Shown here: positions 14,291 through 23,187 of the stretch, in pieces
How positions within the stretch are numbered: the stretch's first letter is position 1
How the letters are laid out: each line of letters opens with the position of its first letter
Virus record (IMG/VR): IMGVR_UViG_3300022752_000241
Coordinates: 1-32,815 of that record
DNA from: a virus
Strand: one strand, 5' to 3'
DNA length: 32,815 nucleotides
Program-made: the position numbers and the translations under genes
Notes under the pieces: generated by a model
Database searches by the model: none
Told to the model about the DNA's origin: nothing
Seen by the model: the letters and a program-made list of their open reading frames with translations, nothing else

Positions 14291-14518
14291 TTATTCAGAA
14301 TCAACAAATAGTGCATCTAAAATATCTTTACACTCTGGACAAACCCTTAGTTTTAAAGGGTCTCTGTGAGGTACAAATACCTTACCGCATAGGGCTATTA
14401 CAGGAGTTCCCATAATATACCCCTCTGTTACTTTGGCAGCATCGGCATAATGGGCAAACTGATTTGAATCATCTAAGTCTGTCTTGTGATTGATTGGAGA
14501 TTCTAATAGTTCTTGCAT
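14291..14518 (-). CDS. DUF3039-like actinobacterial protein
   Basis: 75 residues. The core HYADAAKVTEGYIMGTPVIA is followed by LCGKVFVPHRDP and VCPECKDI, which matches DUF3039 as I know it: a small protein with three cysteines and a His that may bind zinc. It is common in Actinobacteria and its function is unknown. The start overlaps the stop of the propeller gene upstream (TAATG). Confidence 0.75.
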   Translation of the reverse strand: MQELLESPINHKTDLDDSNQFAHYADAAKVTEGYIMGTPVIALCGKVFVPHRDPLKLRVCPECKDILDALFVDSE

Positions 14519-15483
14519 TAGACCTCTTCCATAATATTAAGAACTTGCTCTAAACCAATTTTACCAAGATAGGCAGTTCGGTCATTTTCACCAAAAGAAA
14601 CAATTACATCTTTATTTTTGACAATTAACCCAGAACCAAACTCTACGTTAGAGTCTAAAAATTTAAACGGCGGTGACATTTGAATTATTTTTCCAAAATA
14701 GTCATATCTAACAAAGTAGTGATAATAATTTCTTACGTGATTTTTTACATACCCAAAAGATTTAGCATCATAGTAATTTACCCATTTAACAAAAGTTTTA
14801 TGAGAGAGGCTTAAATATGTCTTATCCCCCAAGTCCCACAGATTAGAACCACCACGTAAATTTTTAATTGCTTCAGAAGATTCCCTAACTTTTAAAAGTT
14901 TGTTATCTTTAATAATTGAATTTTCATTGTATATGTAATCAAAATTAGGATTTTTTTGGTAAGGCATCATCCAGTTTTTTTCAGGAACGTTAATTTTTTC
15001 TTGTTCAAAATGTCCAATTTCAATTAGTTGAGCATTTTTTCCATCAAATTTAAATACTCCAATTCTTGGAATAGGAATGCCAAAATCTGGTTCTGCTAGT
15101 ACTGCTGTGAATTGCCAACCCCCGTCTCTCCAAAATAGTTTTGCATCTTCAGCACCTCTAGTCATTTTTACATTCACGCTAATGTAAGAAATTGGATAGT
15201 AATTTATTTCAGATAAATCACTAATTTCTAAGTTTTCCCCTACTTTACAAAACCACGTTTTGTTTTTTATAAGGTTTCCAGTAGTTAATTCATATTTTCC
15301 ATTTTTTGCGTTGAGAATGTAGTTGCTAGACCTAATTGTCATAGCCATAGAGCCATCTGAAGATATGCCAATAGAAGGATTAAAAGCAGACCAATGCTTA
15401 TTTTCAGGGTCAATGAATCGAAGAACCTTTTTGACGTTTCCGCCAAGCGACTCAAAACTCACATAATCAACGGGTAAGTTCAC
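14518..15483 (-). CDS. GH130-like five-bladed propeller protein, paralogue 1
   Basis: 321 residues, GTG start. Landmarks of the GH130 / GH43-like propeller fold appear in order: FNPSIGIS, RGAEDAKLF, EKNWMMPY, LRGGSNLW, and VEFGSGLIVKNKDVIVSFG. GH130 enzymes are mostly beta-mannoside phosphorylases or hydrolases. The GAEDAKLF acid pair corresponds to the GxEDPR region, but the Pro-Arg is lost, so activity is uncertain. The same landmarks occur in the protein at 22171-23187. It heads the operon that includes nrdJ. AT content looks higher here than in nrdJ. Confidence 0.6.
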   Translation of the reverse strand: MNLPVDYVSFESLGGNVKKVLRFIDPENKHWSAFNPSIGISSDGSMAMTIRSSNYILNAKNGKYELTTGNLIKNKTWFCKVGENLEISDLSEINYYPISYISVNVKMTRGAEDAKLFWRDGGWQFTAVLAEPDFGIPIPRIGVFKFDGKNAQLIEIGHFEQEKINVPEKNWMMPYQKNPNFDYIYNENSIIKDNKLLKVRESSEAIKNLRGGSNLWDLGDKTYLSLSHKTFVKWVNYYDAKSFGYVKNHVRNYYHYFVRYDYFGKIIQMSPPFKFLDSNVEFGSGLIVKNKDVIVSFGENDRTAYLGKIGLEQVLNIMEEV

Positions 15484-15486
15484 AGT

Positions 15487-15492
15487 TATAAT
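15487..15492 (+). promoter_or_regulatory. -10 box TATAAT for leaderless transcript
   Basis: TATAAT ends six bases before the ATG at 15499, so transcription should start on the start codon. The sequence is nearly palindromic and also offers TATTAT on the minus strand for the divergent propeller gene starting at 15483. Confidence 0.65.
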
Positions 15493-15498
15493 ACTTTC

Positions 15499-15702
15499 AT
15501 GGAGAACAAAGTAGAAGATACCGACTACGTATTAAATACTACTGACCGCTGCGACGCTTGTAATTCCCAAGCGTATGTTTACGTCAAACTTGAGTCAGGA
15601 GACTTACTATTTTGCCTCCACCACTGGACAGAGAATAAAGATTTATTATCTGCCCTTGCATTAGAAGTTCTGGATGAATCAGAACGTTTATTGGCTAGAT
15701 AA
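15499..15702 (+). CDS. DUF7455-like small zinc protein
   Basis: 67 residues with DRCDACNSQAYVYVKLESG and LLFCLHHWTENKDLL, ending DESERLLAR. The CxxC and CxHH pair would bind one zinc. This arrangement matches a small actinobacterial family usually annotated DUF7455, whose function is unknown. The gene has its own leaderless promoter and a terminator right after it, so it is a separate unit. Confidence 0.75.
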   Translation: MENKVEDTDYVLNTTDRCDACNSQAYVYVKLESGDLLFCLHHWTENKDLLSALALEVLDESERLLAR

Positions 15703-15708
15703 CTAGCC

Positions 15709-15749
15709 CACTCCGCTTAGGAATCCTAGGTGAAGTGCGTCTATTTTTA
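15709..15749 (+). terminator. Intrinsic terminator
   Basis: A 13-position stem, 12 of them paired, from CACTCCGCTTAGG and CCTAGGTGAAGTG with a 3-nt loop, followed by TATTTTTAT. Confidence 0.75.
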
Positions 15750-15788
15750 TAAGTCATTAGTCTACTTTTATTGTAAAATAATAGTAAC

Positions 15789-15794
15789 TATACT
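15789..15794 (+). promoter_or_regulatory. Candidate -10 box TATACT of the tail-fibre operon
   Basis: TATACT lies 17 bases before the ATG at 15812, giving a predicted start near 15801 and a leader of about 11 nt without a Shine-Dalgarno sequence. The -35 region is AT-rich without a clear box. Confidence 0.4.
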
Positions 15795-15811
15795 CTCCCG
15801 AACGGTACCCT

Positions 15812-16180
15812 ATGACTTGCGGAATTGCTGGACTTTACAACATCACCTGTCAACAAGGTGCTACTTTCCAACGTCAAATTACTTGGACTGACTCAGCCAG
15901 AGACGCATATAATTTGACTGGCTACACTGCCCGTATGCAAGTTAGAGATAATGTCAGTTCTAACACCATAATTGCGACTTTATCTACAACTGCTGGCAAT
16001 ACTGGAACTATTACTTTAGGTGGAATCGCAGGGACAGTAGATTTACTTATCTCCGCCACTAACACAGCGGCTCTAACCGCAGGTCAATATGTTTACGACC
16101 TAGAGTTGGTGTCTGGTGGTGGAGTAGTAACTAGATTGCTTGAAGGTAATTTTAGAGTTTCGGCTGAGGTGACTAGATAA
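15812..16180 (+). CDS. Tail-fibre-associated beta protein
   Basis: 122 residues. The opening [13 protein letters not shown], then [12 protein letters not shown] and a final [14 protein letters not shown], is a pattern seen in many phages just before fibre genes, with a probable beta-sandwich fold like baseplate BppU-type proteins. It likely joins a fibre to the baseplate or forms part of the tail tip. TAATG coupling links it to the collagen-like fibre gene that follows. Confidence 0.65.
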   Translation: MTCGIAGLYNITCQQGATFQRQITWTDSARDAYNLTGYTARMQVRDNVSSNTIIATLSTTAGNTGTITLGGIAGTVDLLISATNTAALTAGQYVYDLELVSGGGVVTRLLEGNFRVSAEVTR

Positions 16181-17220
16181 TGTCAGTTGAATTTAATGAC
16201 CAAAGAGCAACAGTAAAAATAAATCCTCTTGACGCTAACAAAGTTATTGTTCAAGAAGTTACTAATGAAGTAAAAGTCACTGGTTGGGGACCGCAAGGAG
16301 CAATAGGTCTCCAAGGAACACAAGGTGTTCAAGGTACGACAGGTATTCAAGGTCTTACAGGTGTTCAGGGTACTCAGGGAATACAAGGTATCCAAGGCAT
16401 ACAGGGTACTCAAGGTATCCAAGGAACTACAGGTCTGCAAGGATTTAGAGGAACTTACACCGTATCTGAAACAGCACCTCTAAACCCCAATGTCGGCGAT
16501 GCTTGGTTCAATTCAACAACTAGCCAAATGTATATTCGATACGATGGCTACTGGGTAGAGACATCAAATAGTTATTTAGGTCCATCAGGTATCATTGCAG
16601 TCACCGCACCTATCACTAACTCAGGAACATCGACATCGGCACAACTTGGATTCTCAGGACTGATTACCGCTGCTTCTACATCAACAGTTCCATTGACTTT
16701 GCAAGCCTCATCTGGTCAAAGCGTAAGCATTTTAGATATTGTCAATTCTTCTTCTACCGTTCTTGGTGGTTTTGGCAATACAGGTAATCTAAAAGTCAGA
16801 ACTCCAATTGAGTTCTCTGCTGCCTTAAGTATCGCTGCTGCTTCTAGCACTCAAATTGGTGCTGTTATTCGTGGTGCGGCTTCACAATCTGCTAACTTGC
16901 AGGAATGGCAAAACTCCGCAGGAACAATTTTAGGGAGAGTTGCATCCGACGGTAATTTATTTGTGCCAACAATTCAATTAACCAGTTCTGGTATTTTAAG
17001 TTCTGGCGGAAGCACCTCAATGGGTGTCAGTCCAAACAGAAACGTTTTTCTAAACTCTGTCGGCGGTAGTTACGGCGGTGGTCTAGGGGTAACATTTATC
17101 GGTAACTCAACTACTGTCCCAACATCTAACCCAACTGGTGGCGGTATTCTGTATGTTGAAGCAGGTGCTCTAAAATATCGTGGTTCATCAGGGACTATTA
17201 CAACCATCGCAAACGCATAA
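16180..17220 (+). CDS. Collagen-like tail fibre protein, short repeat
   Basis: 346 residues. An N-terminal beta anchor (residues 1-35) precedes a collagen-like Gly-X-Y run (about residues 36-92, mostly GIQ, GTQ, GLQ). Next comes [20 protein letters not shown], a domain common in phage fibres, then a Ser/Thr/Gly-rich beta region to the end with [14 protein letters not shown]-type repeats. It should form a trimer that projects from the virion and touches the host surface. The start overlaps the previous stop. Confidence 0.8.
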   Translation: MSVEFNDQRATVKINPLDANKVIVQEVTNEVKVTGWGPQGAIGLQGTQGVQGTTGIQGLTGVQGTQGIQGIQGIQGTQGIQGTTGLQGFRGTYTVSETAPLNPNVGDAWFNSTTSQMYIRYDGYWVETSNSYLGPSGIIAVTAPITNSGTSTSAQLGFSGLITAASTSTVPLTLQASSGQSVSILDIVNSSSTVLGGFGNTGNLKVRTPIEFSAALSIAAASSTQIGAVIRGAASQSANLQEWQNSAGTILGRVASDGNLFVPTIQLTSSGILSSGGSTSMGVSPNRNVFLNSVGGSYGGGLGVTFIGNSTTVPTSNPTGGGILYVEAGALKYRGSSGTITTIANA

Positions 17221-17228
17221 GGAAAAAA

Positions 17229-17435
17229 ATGTTTAATGTATCTCCAGAAGTAAAGGCTCAGTTGCTAACTGACCGTATTCAGGCACTCAACCTTGAGGGC
17301 TACCAGAATGAATTAAATTTAAAGTTAGCCGAGGCTTTAGGTAATCAGTCCGCAGTAGACCAAGCCACTGCAAACATATCAGCAATTCAGGCAGCCATCG
17401 AGACGCACCAGCAAGAACTAGACGACTTGAGTTAG
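17229..17435 (+). CDS. Small coiled-coil protein between fibre genes
   Basis: 68 residues, AAGGA before the ATG. It is almost wholly helical (QLLTDRIQALNLEGYQNELN, then a QSAVDQATANISAIQAAIET stretch). It may be a chaperone or spacer for fibre assembly, judged by position only. Confidence 0.6.
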   Translation: MFNVSPEVKAQLLTDRIQALNLEGYQNELNLKLAEALGNQSAVDQATANISAIQAAIETHQQELDDLS

Positions 17436-17450
17436 TAGGAGACAAGACAC

Positions 17451-20400
17451 ATGCCCTCGATTGATTTTCCAAACTCCCCATCCGTAAATGAAACATTTAC
17501 GGTAGGCGAGCGTACCTGGAAATGGACAGGGTCTACTTGGGATATTGTTGTCACAACTCAAGTCACTGGTGCACAAGGTCTTACAGGTGTACAAGGCACT
17601 CAAGGTGTACAAGGGCTTCAAGGTGCACAAGGTGCTCAGGGCATCCAAGGCATCGTTGGAGTTCAAGGAACAACTGGCTCGCAAGGAGTTACAGGTGCAC
17701 AGGGTATAACTGGTACACAAGGTTCGGTAGGTACTCAGGGTGCAACTGGACTACAAGGTGCAGTCGGTTTACAAGGCACTCAGGGCGTACAAGGCACACA
17801 AGGAGTTCAAGGCACTCAAGGCACTCAGGGCATACAAGGCGTTATTGGTGCTCAAGGTACTCAAGGCGTAATTGGTGTACAGGGTACAACAGGATTACAG
17901 GGTGCAACTGGAACTCAAGGATTGGTTGGCTCACAAGGTATTACAGGTTCTCAAGGCATCACGGGAACTCAGGGTGCAACTGGAACTCAAGGTTTAGTTG
18001 GTTCTCAAGGAACTACTGGAGCACAGGGAACAACTGGAACTCAAGGTGCAACAGGATTACAAGGTCTGCAAGGAATCCAAGGTATTCAAGGTGTACAAGG
18101 AGTTCAAGGACTTCAGGGTGTTCAAGGTACAACTGGCTCTCAAGGCACCCAAGGACTACAAGGTGTTCAAGGCATAACTGGACTACAAGGTTTAGTTGGC
18201 TTGCAAGGTGTGCAAGGAATAACAGGTGCTCAAGGAACTCAAGGCACACAGGGTGCAACTGGAACACAAGGTATTCAAGGTGAGACTGGTTCATTCGGTG
18301 GTGCTGTATTTACTTACAACTACTTAACCAACACGACTAATAGCGACCCAGGTTCTGGAAACCTTAAATTAAACAACGCTAACTTTTCACTTGCTACTTC
18401 ACTTTACATTGACTTTTTAGACCTTAATTCTGTAGATAACCAAGCGTATCTAGACACTATTGATGACTCAACTTCAACCATTAAGGGACACTTCAAAATG
18501 GAGCAGGTTGGCAACTCAGCCAACTTTGCGTACTACGCCATCAACGGAGCACACACCCAATCAACTGGATACTTTGCTGTTCCAATCGTTTATCTGTCTG
18601 GCTCGGTAACATCTTTTGCTAACGGAACTGATGTAAATGTCACTTTCGTTCGCACAGGTGATAAAGGAGACGCAGGTCTCGGTGGAACCGTTGCCAACTG
18701 GGGTAGTTTCTGGGATACAACAATCCAAAATGCTGCATTAGTAAACACCCCTTATGCAATGACTTTAAACAGTTTTGATGCAGAAGGAATTGGTGTAACA
18801 GTTGTTTCAGGTAGTCGGATTACGATAGCCAACGCTGGAGTTTATAACCTTCAGTTTTCTGCTCAATTTGATAAAACCAACAACGGAACAGACAAAGTAG
18901 ACATTTGGCTGCGTAAAAATGGTGCAGATGTGGCAGCCACTGACACAGAAATTGCTCTAACTAAAGACGAAAAACTGGTTGCCGCTTGGAACTTTGTTTT
19001 CGAGGCAAATGCTGGTGACTACTACCAATTGATGTGGGCTACTCCAGACACCAACATTAGGATATTTGCTCAAGCAGCCAACCTATCTGTACCGCATCCA
19101 GCCGTTCCTTCTGTAATTGTTACAGTAACTCAAGTTACTTACACACTACAAGGCACTCAAGGTATTACAGGCTCTCAGGGTCTAACTGGTATCCAAGGTC
19201 TCACAGGTATTCAAGGCTCGACTGGTTCACAAGGACTACAAGGAACTACAGGCTCTCAAGGCACAACTGGCACACAGGGTCTAACTGGAACGCAAGGTCT
19301 AACAGGCTCACAAGGTGCCACTGGTCTACAAGGTCTAACAGGTTTACAAGGTTTTACAGGTTTACAAGGTTTTACTGGCTCACAGGGCACTACAGGCTCA
19401 CAAGGTACTACAGGTGCTCAAGGTTTAATTGGTACTCAAGGTTTTGAAGGTACGCAGGGCACTACAGGCTCACAAGGAACAACTGGTGCACAAGGTATCC
19501 AAGGTATCCAAGGTATCCAAGGTATCCAAGGTATCCAAGGTATCCAAGGTCGCCAAGGAACTCAGGGTATTCAAGGAACTCAGGGTCTCTCTGTCCAAGG
19601 TATTCAAGGTACTTCTGGAGCACAAGGGTTACAGGGTATTTCGGGGGCACAAGGAGTTACAGGATATCGAAGCACCTTCAGCACGGACTGGACTTATGCA
19701 GAATATTACTACTCCGATTTGGTCACATTTAGAGATGGTGCAACAGCACTAAATACTTCAGAAATACTTATTCCAGCATGGGCTTCTTTACTTGGCTCTT
19801 TAGCCCTAAACACTTTTAACTTAACATCAACAGTAAAGGGTTTTGTAAAGATAAAATCTTTATCTAGAAATTTTGAAGTTACTTGGCAAGTAAATTCCTT
19901 AAATTCATATCTAGATGAAGGTATTACTTTAGTCACTATTGGACTAGCGGTTTCTAACCCGTTCTATTTTGGTTCGGGATATGGAAGTGCAGTCTTCTCT
20001 AACGGAGAAGCAATTTCAGTTGAATTCGTTAGAAATGGAGATAAGGGCACTCAAGGAACTACAGGCTCACAAGGTATTCAAGGTCTTCAGGGAACATCTA
20101 TACAAGGTACTCAGGGGTTACAAGGTTTACAAGGTTTTACAGGTTTACAAGGTTTTACAGGTTTACAAGGTATTCAAGGCATCTCTGTACAAGGTATTCA
20201 AGGTATTCAGGGAACCACTGGTCTTCAAGGTCTAACTGGAACAGGGACACAAGGTGCAACTGGTGCACAAGGAGTGACAGGAACATACAATGCTGTTTCA
20301 GGTAGCGGTACTCCACTTGCTTTCTCTGGAGCAGCACCTTCATTTACTTCAATTCCAGGAACATACAAAAAACTTATTGTTCAGATAATTTTTACAAACA

Positions 20401-20747
20401 TCGGGTCAATTACTGGAAACTTACAGATGACTGTTAATGGTGGTGCTACAGTAGCAACCACGCACTACAACACAGGTTCAACAACAGCAACTGTTGCCAC
20501 CGCTGGAACATCAATTGCACTAAGTTCTGGAGCACCGACAGCATTAGAAATGATTACGGTAGAAATACCGAATTATGCAAATACAAGACCTACTATGTGG
20601 ATATCAGGCTCAACTGGTGCATCAGCACAATCTTCAAGATGGGGAATCGCATCAACAAGTGCTGCTATTACTTCAATAACCTTTTCGGCTGGTGCTGGAA
20701 GTTTTACTTCAGCCACTGGAACCGCCTATCTATACGGAATAAACTAA
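17451..20747 (+). CDS. Large collagen-like tail fibre
   Basis: 1098 residues. Residues 1-38 form a short anchor (FPNSPSVNETFTVGERTWKW). Three collagen-like Gly-X-Y blocks follow, at about residues 39-282, 566-738 and 863-944, dominated by GTQ, GIQ, GLT and GVQ triplets. Between blocks one and two are a beta domain (283-405, ending VTFVRTGDKGD) and a C1q/TNF-like beta domain (about 410-565). Between blocks two and three is a second copy of the first beta type (739-862, ending VEFVRNGDKG). The C-terminal 150 residues form another beta domain, a receptor-binding candidate. AGGAG precedes the ATG. Internal DNA repeats make length variation likely. Confidence 0.85.
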   Translation: MPSIDFPNSPSVNETFTVGERTWKWTGSTWDIVVTTQVTGAQGLTGVQGTQGVQGLQGAQGAQGIQGIVGVQGTTGSQGVTGAQGITGTQGSVGTQGATGLQGAVGLQGTQGVQGTQGVQGTQGTQGIQGVIGAQGTQGVIGVQGTTGLQGATGTQGLVGSQGITGSQGITGTQGATGTQGLVGSQGTTGAQGTTGTQGATGLQGLQGIQGIQGVQGVQGLQGVQGTTGSQGTQGLQGVQGITGLQGLVGLQGVQGITGAQGTQGTQGATGTQGIQGETGSFGGAVFTYNYLTNTTNSDPGSGNLKLNNANFSLATSLYIDFLDLNSVDNQAYLDTIDDSTSTIKGHFKMEQVGNSANFAYYAINGAHTQSTGYFAVPIVYLSGSVTSFANGTDVNVTFVRTGDKGDAGLGGTVANWGSFWDTTIQNAALVNTPYAMTLNSFDAEGIGVTVVSGSRITIANAGVYNLQFSAQFDKTNNGTDKVDIWLRKNGADVAATDTEIALTKDEKLVAAWNFVFEANAGDYYQLMWATPDTNIRIFAQAANLSVPHPAVPSVIVTVTQVTYTLQGTQGITGSQGLTGIQGLTGIQGSTGSQGLQGTTGSQGTTGTQGLTGTQGLTGSQGATGLQGLTGLQGFTGLQGFTGSQGTTGSQGTTGAQGLIGTQGFEGTQGTTGSQGTTGAQGIQGIQGIQGIQGIQGIQGRQGTQGIQGTQGLSVQGIQGTSGAQGLQGISGAQGVTGYRSTFSTDWTYAEYYYSDLVTFRDGATALNTSEILIPAWASLLGSLALNTFNLTSTVKGFVKIKSLSRNFEVTWQVNSLNSYLDEGITLVTIGLAVSNPFYFGSGYGSAVFSNGEAISVEFVRNGDKGTQGTTGSQGIQGLQGTSIQGTQGLQGLQGFTGLQGFTGLQGIQGISVQGIQGIQGTTGLQGLTGTGTQGATGAQGVTGTYNAVSGSGTPLAFSGAAPSFTSIPGTYKKLIVQIIFTNIGSITGNLQMTVNGGATVATTHYNTGSTTATVATAGTSIALSSGAPTALEMITVEIPNYANTRPTMWISGSTGASAQSSRWGIASTSAAITSITFSAGAGSFTSATGTAYLYGIN
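19494..19547. repeat. Six perfect tandem copies of a 9-bp unit
   Basis: GGTATCCAA occurs six times in a row inside the second collagen-like block, encoding Gly-Ile-Gln. Other triplets in the fibre use mixed codons, so this perfect array is recent or maintained by slippage. Confidence 0.9.
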
Positions 20748-20938
20748 TGAATAGAATAATCGAACTAAACTGCACCACTGGTCAAATAATTGAAAGAGAT
20801 GAAACACCAGAAGAAATTGCTATTAGAGAGCAAGCGGCAGAACAAGAAGCACAAGCATTAGCAACTAGACAATCTGCCCTAGCAAAACTGCGAGCACTCG
20901 GTCTTACCGAAGAAGAAATCGAAGCAATTCTAGGCTAG
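20747..20938 (+). CDS. Small fibre-assembly-type protein
   Basis: 63 residues from the ATG at 20747, which overlaps the fibre stop (TAATG). It has a short beta start (IIELNCTTGQIIERD), then PEEIAIREQAAEQEAQALA and the ending LTEEEIEAILG. This layout, with a helix-rich middle and an LGLTEEE tail, is familiar from small genes directly after phage fibre genes, usually thought to be assembly proteins. Its stop shares CTAG with that of the convergent FkbM gene. Confidence 0.65.
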   Translation: MNRIIELNCTTGQIIERDETPEEIAIREQAAEQEAQALATRQSALAKLRALGLTEEEIEAILG

Positions 20939-21603
20939 ATAACCCAAAGCATTCCAACATCAGCAGTTGGTCTTAGGTTAGAACGCTTCCATCCATCAAA
21001 AGTCCACCACTCTTCTTGCTCTTTGCGAATAAACTCAAGGTTTACATTTTTAGTTATTGGTCGCCAGTCTTCTTCTGGCTCTAGCAAGTGGTCTTCAATA
21101 AATTGAAATTTAAATTTTGTATATCCAATTGATTTTAAATATTGCAATTGTTTGTTGTGCTCGCCCATTGTTTCTTGAGTCCATTCAAGAGCAATCTTTC
21201 CAGAGTGTTTAGTCATACCACGAAGTACAGACCACTCCGCCCCCTCAACATCAATCTTGATTAAGTCAGGCTTACCATACTGTTCAACCAACCAATCCAT
21301 AGTGCAGGTATTGACATAGATAGTTCTAAATTCTTTACCGTTGTACGGCATCGTTGGGTCTGTCAGCCAAGACTTTTCCATAGTAGATAGACCATCTTCT
21401 ACGCATTCATAAAACTCAATACGCTCCCCACCAGTCTCTGACACTGCCAGTCTGAGTGGTACAACATTAGGCTCATAAATAAAATTTCTAACCAACTCAG
21501 CAAACACTCTAGGTGCTGGCTCTAAAGCAATAACTTTGTAGCCTTTCTCAATCCCAGCAATAGTGGCATCGCCTCTATTTGCTCCAATATCAAATAGCAA
21601 CAT
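20935..21603 (-). CDS. FkbM-family methyltransferase
   Basis: 222 residues. It has the SAM site LLFDIGANRGD, the acidic VIALEPAP strand, and the FkbM hallmark LIKIDVEGAEWSVL at about residue 120. FkbM enzymes O-methylate sugars and other small substrates. In this operon, with a GH130-like protein, it would modify a glycan. The start overlaps the stop of the TPR gene (TAATG). Confidence 0.85.
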   Translation of the reverse strand: MLLFDIGANRGDATIAGIEKGYKVIALEPAPRVFAELVRNFIYEPNVVPLRLAVSETGGERIEFYECVEDGLSTMEKSWLTDPTMPYNGKEFRTIYVNTCTMDWLVEQYGKPDLIKIDVEGAEWSVLRGMTKHSGKIALEWTQETMGEHNKQLQYLKSIGYTKFKFQFIEDHLLEPEEDWRPITKNVNLEFIRKEQEEWWTFDGWKRSNLRPTADVGMLWVI

Positions 21604-22181
21604 TAGATGCCAACCTTTATCAAATTATCAAAAACTGCTGACCTATAAACAACACTCAAATCTTCCCTAAGACTTAGTTCTTGTAGTCTTTTTATGCTTT
21701 CGTCTTTTCGACCAATCCACCAAGCACTCATAGCAACTTGAAACTCTAAAGAATAGTCTCCGTGATAGCCATCGATACCAACGGGAAGTCGAACTAAAGG
21801 ATTGTCCAACACCATCAAGCCAACGCTTGCGTAGGTGTAGCACTCCTGCCAGTTTCCATCTTTTTCATAAAATCTTGACAAAAGAAAATATGCTTCAGGT
21901 CTTTTTGGTAAATGAGCAATTGCTTGAAGAATTACATTAGAGACAGTATTCCTTCTATCTTTCTGACCCTCAATGCAGATAGATATTCTAAGTAAAGAAG
22001 CATAGGCAATAAGAGGTTCAGTTTCATAGCCGTATTCCGCAGCACGAAGATAAAATCCAACAGCAGATGCCGTCTGACCTAACTTTTCATACTCAACGGC
22101 AATATCAAAGTTTTTCTTGGCATCGAGTGGGCCACTAGAAGCCTCAACAACAAGTCTTTCAATAATCTCATTAGAACTCAT
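21603..22181 (-). CDS. TPR-repeat protein
   Basis: 192 residues of paired helices. Repeats such as AVEYEKLGQTASAVGFYLRA, AYFLLSRFYEKDGNWQECYT and FQVAMSAWWIGRKDESIKRL fit tetratricopeptide-type repeats, which bind other proteins. Similar proteins accompany glycosyltransferases in phages and bacteria, so it may be a scaffold for the FkbM and propeller enzymes beside it. The 5' end overlaps the upstream gene by 11 bp. Confidence 0.65.
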   Translation of the reverse strand: MSSNEIIERLVVEASSGPLDAKKNFDIAVEYEKLGQTASAVGFYLRAAEYGYETEPLIAYASLLRISICIEGQKDRRNTVSNVILQAIAHLPKRPEAYFLLSRFYEKDGNWQECYTYASVGLMVLDNPLVRLPVGIDGYHGDYSLEFQVAMSAWWIGRKDESIKRLQELSLREDLSVVYRSAVFDNLIKVGI

Positions 22182-23187
22182 AAGTCAATGCCTCCAAAAT
22201 AAGTTCCTCAACAACAAGCCTAGGCGTTCTCAAAATAAAAGCAGCGTTGTCTTGAACACCAAAACTAATCAATAAATCGTCTCCATACTTAGCAGCACCA
22301 GCGACAAACTCCACTCTTGCTTCTAAGAATGTAAGCGGTCTAGGAGATAACCCAATTAGGTTGAACTGTTCATCCCAAATAACTAAGCGATGTCTGTAAA
22401 TGCCGTCTTTTTGGTCAAGATAGTTTTTGAACAAATCAACTTCGTGAGTGATAGCAATATAGACATTTCCCCACCGAACAACATGCGAACTACCACGCTG
22501 GTCTTTAGGTGGAGTAAGTCCTTGATTCAACATAACCTGCTCGCAACGAGCAGGAAGTTCTGGGTAAGTTTTGACAACTTCAGTCGGGGAAGTCCACTTT
22601 ACAAAGTGAAATGGTTTATCTAAAATCGGCATCCAATTTTTTTCGCAGTAAGAATTGTTTGCTCCAGGAGCAGGAATGCGAATACGAGATACTTCTTTTA
22701 CTTCCCAAGTCTCCTCGTTGATAGTAATCTCGCTAAGTTCCATACGACCCTCACCGTGAGTTGTTGTATCTCTTCTTACTCCAATAATGTAATACTTACC
22801 ATCCCACTCAACAAGACGGCAATCTTCTTCACCAGTAAATTCCCACAAGGGTTTTACATCCAGTTCTGAAGTATCAACTACTCCGTGTCCGACCATAGAC
22901 AAGTTTCCATCTAACTTACAAATGTAGTTAGTTGTGCGAAGTGCTTGGTCTTGCTCAGGATGTAGGTAGGACATCGGCCCCCACTTGCTATTGAACCGTT
23001 GATTATTTTCTGAATGATATAGCGTGTAATTTACATGACGCAGATTTACAAAAATCTCATTTTTAGAATTGACAAAAACAGACGGGTTCATTAGCCCAGT
23101 TCCAGAAGTTAGACCATCAGAGATAACTAAGGGTGCAAGTTTGCCACCATACGCTACGGATTTTTGAACTAGGTTATCGGTACTCAT
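22171..23187 (-). CDS. GH130-like five-bladed propeller protein, paralogue 2
   Basis: 338 residues with GH130 landmarks: GLMNPSVFVN, TGEEDCRLVEWDG, SYCEKNWMPI, DQRGSSHVVRW, ARVEFVAGAAKYGDDLLISFG. The EEDCRL site keeps the acidic pair and the Arg of the GxEDPR catalytic region better than the copy at 14518-15483. A glycoside phosphorylase or hydrolase acting on mannose-type linkages is the family-based guess; a non-catalytic binding role is possible. It is the second gene of a minus-strand operon. Confidence 0.6.
   Translation of the reverse strand: MSTDNLVQKSVAYGGKLAPLVISDGLTSGTGLMNPSVFVNSKNEIFVNLRHVNYTLYHSENNQRFNSKWGPMSYLHPEQDQALRTTNYICKLDGNLSMVGHGVVDTSELDVKPLWEFTGEEDCRLVEWDGKYYIIGVRRDTTTHGEGRMELSEITINEETWEVKEVSRIRIPAPGANNSYCEKNWMPILDKPFHFVKWTSPTEVVKTYPELPARCEQVMLNQGLTPPKDQRGSSHVVRWGNVYIAITHEVDLFKNYLDQKDGIYRHRLVIWDEQFNLIGLSPRPLTFLEARVEFVAGAAKYGDDLLISFGVQDNAAFILRTPRLVVEELILEALTYEF

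Noticed and set aside
17522-18283. 253-codon frame inside the fibre gene
   Set aside because: It is a frame-shifted reading of the collagen-like repeats, rich in Arg, Ser and Trp, without a start signal.
17566-20280. CRISPR-like or satellite array
   Set aside because: The repeats follow Gly-X-Y codons in one frame with no spacers; they are coding.
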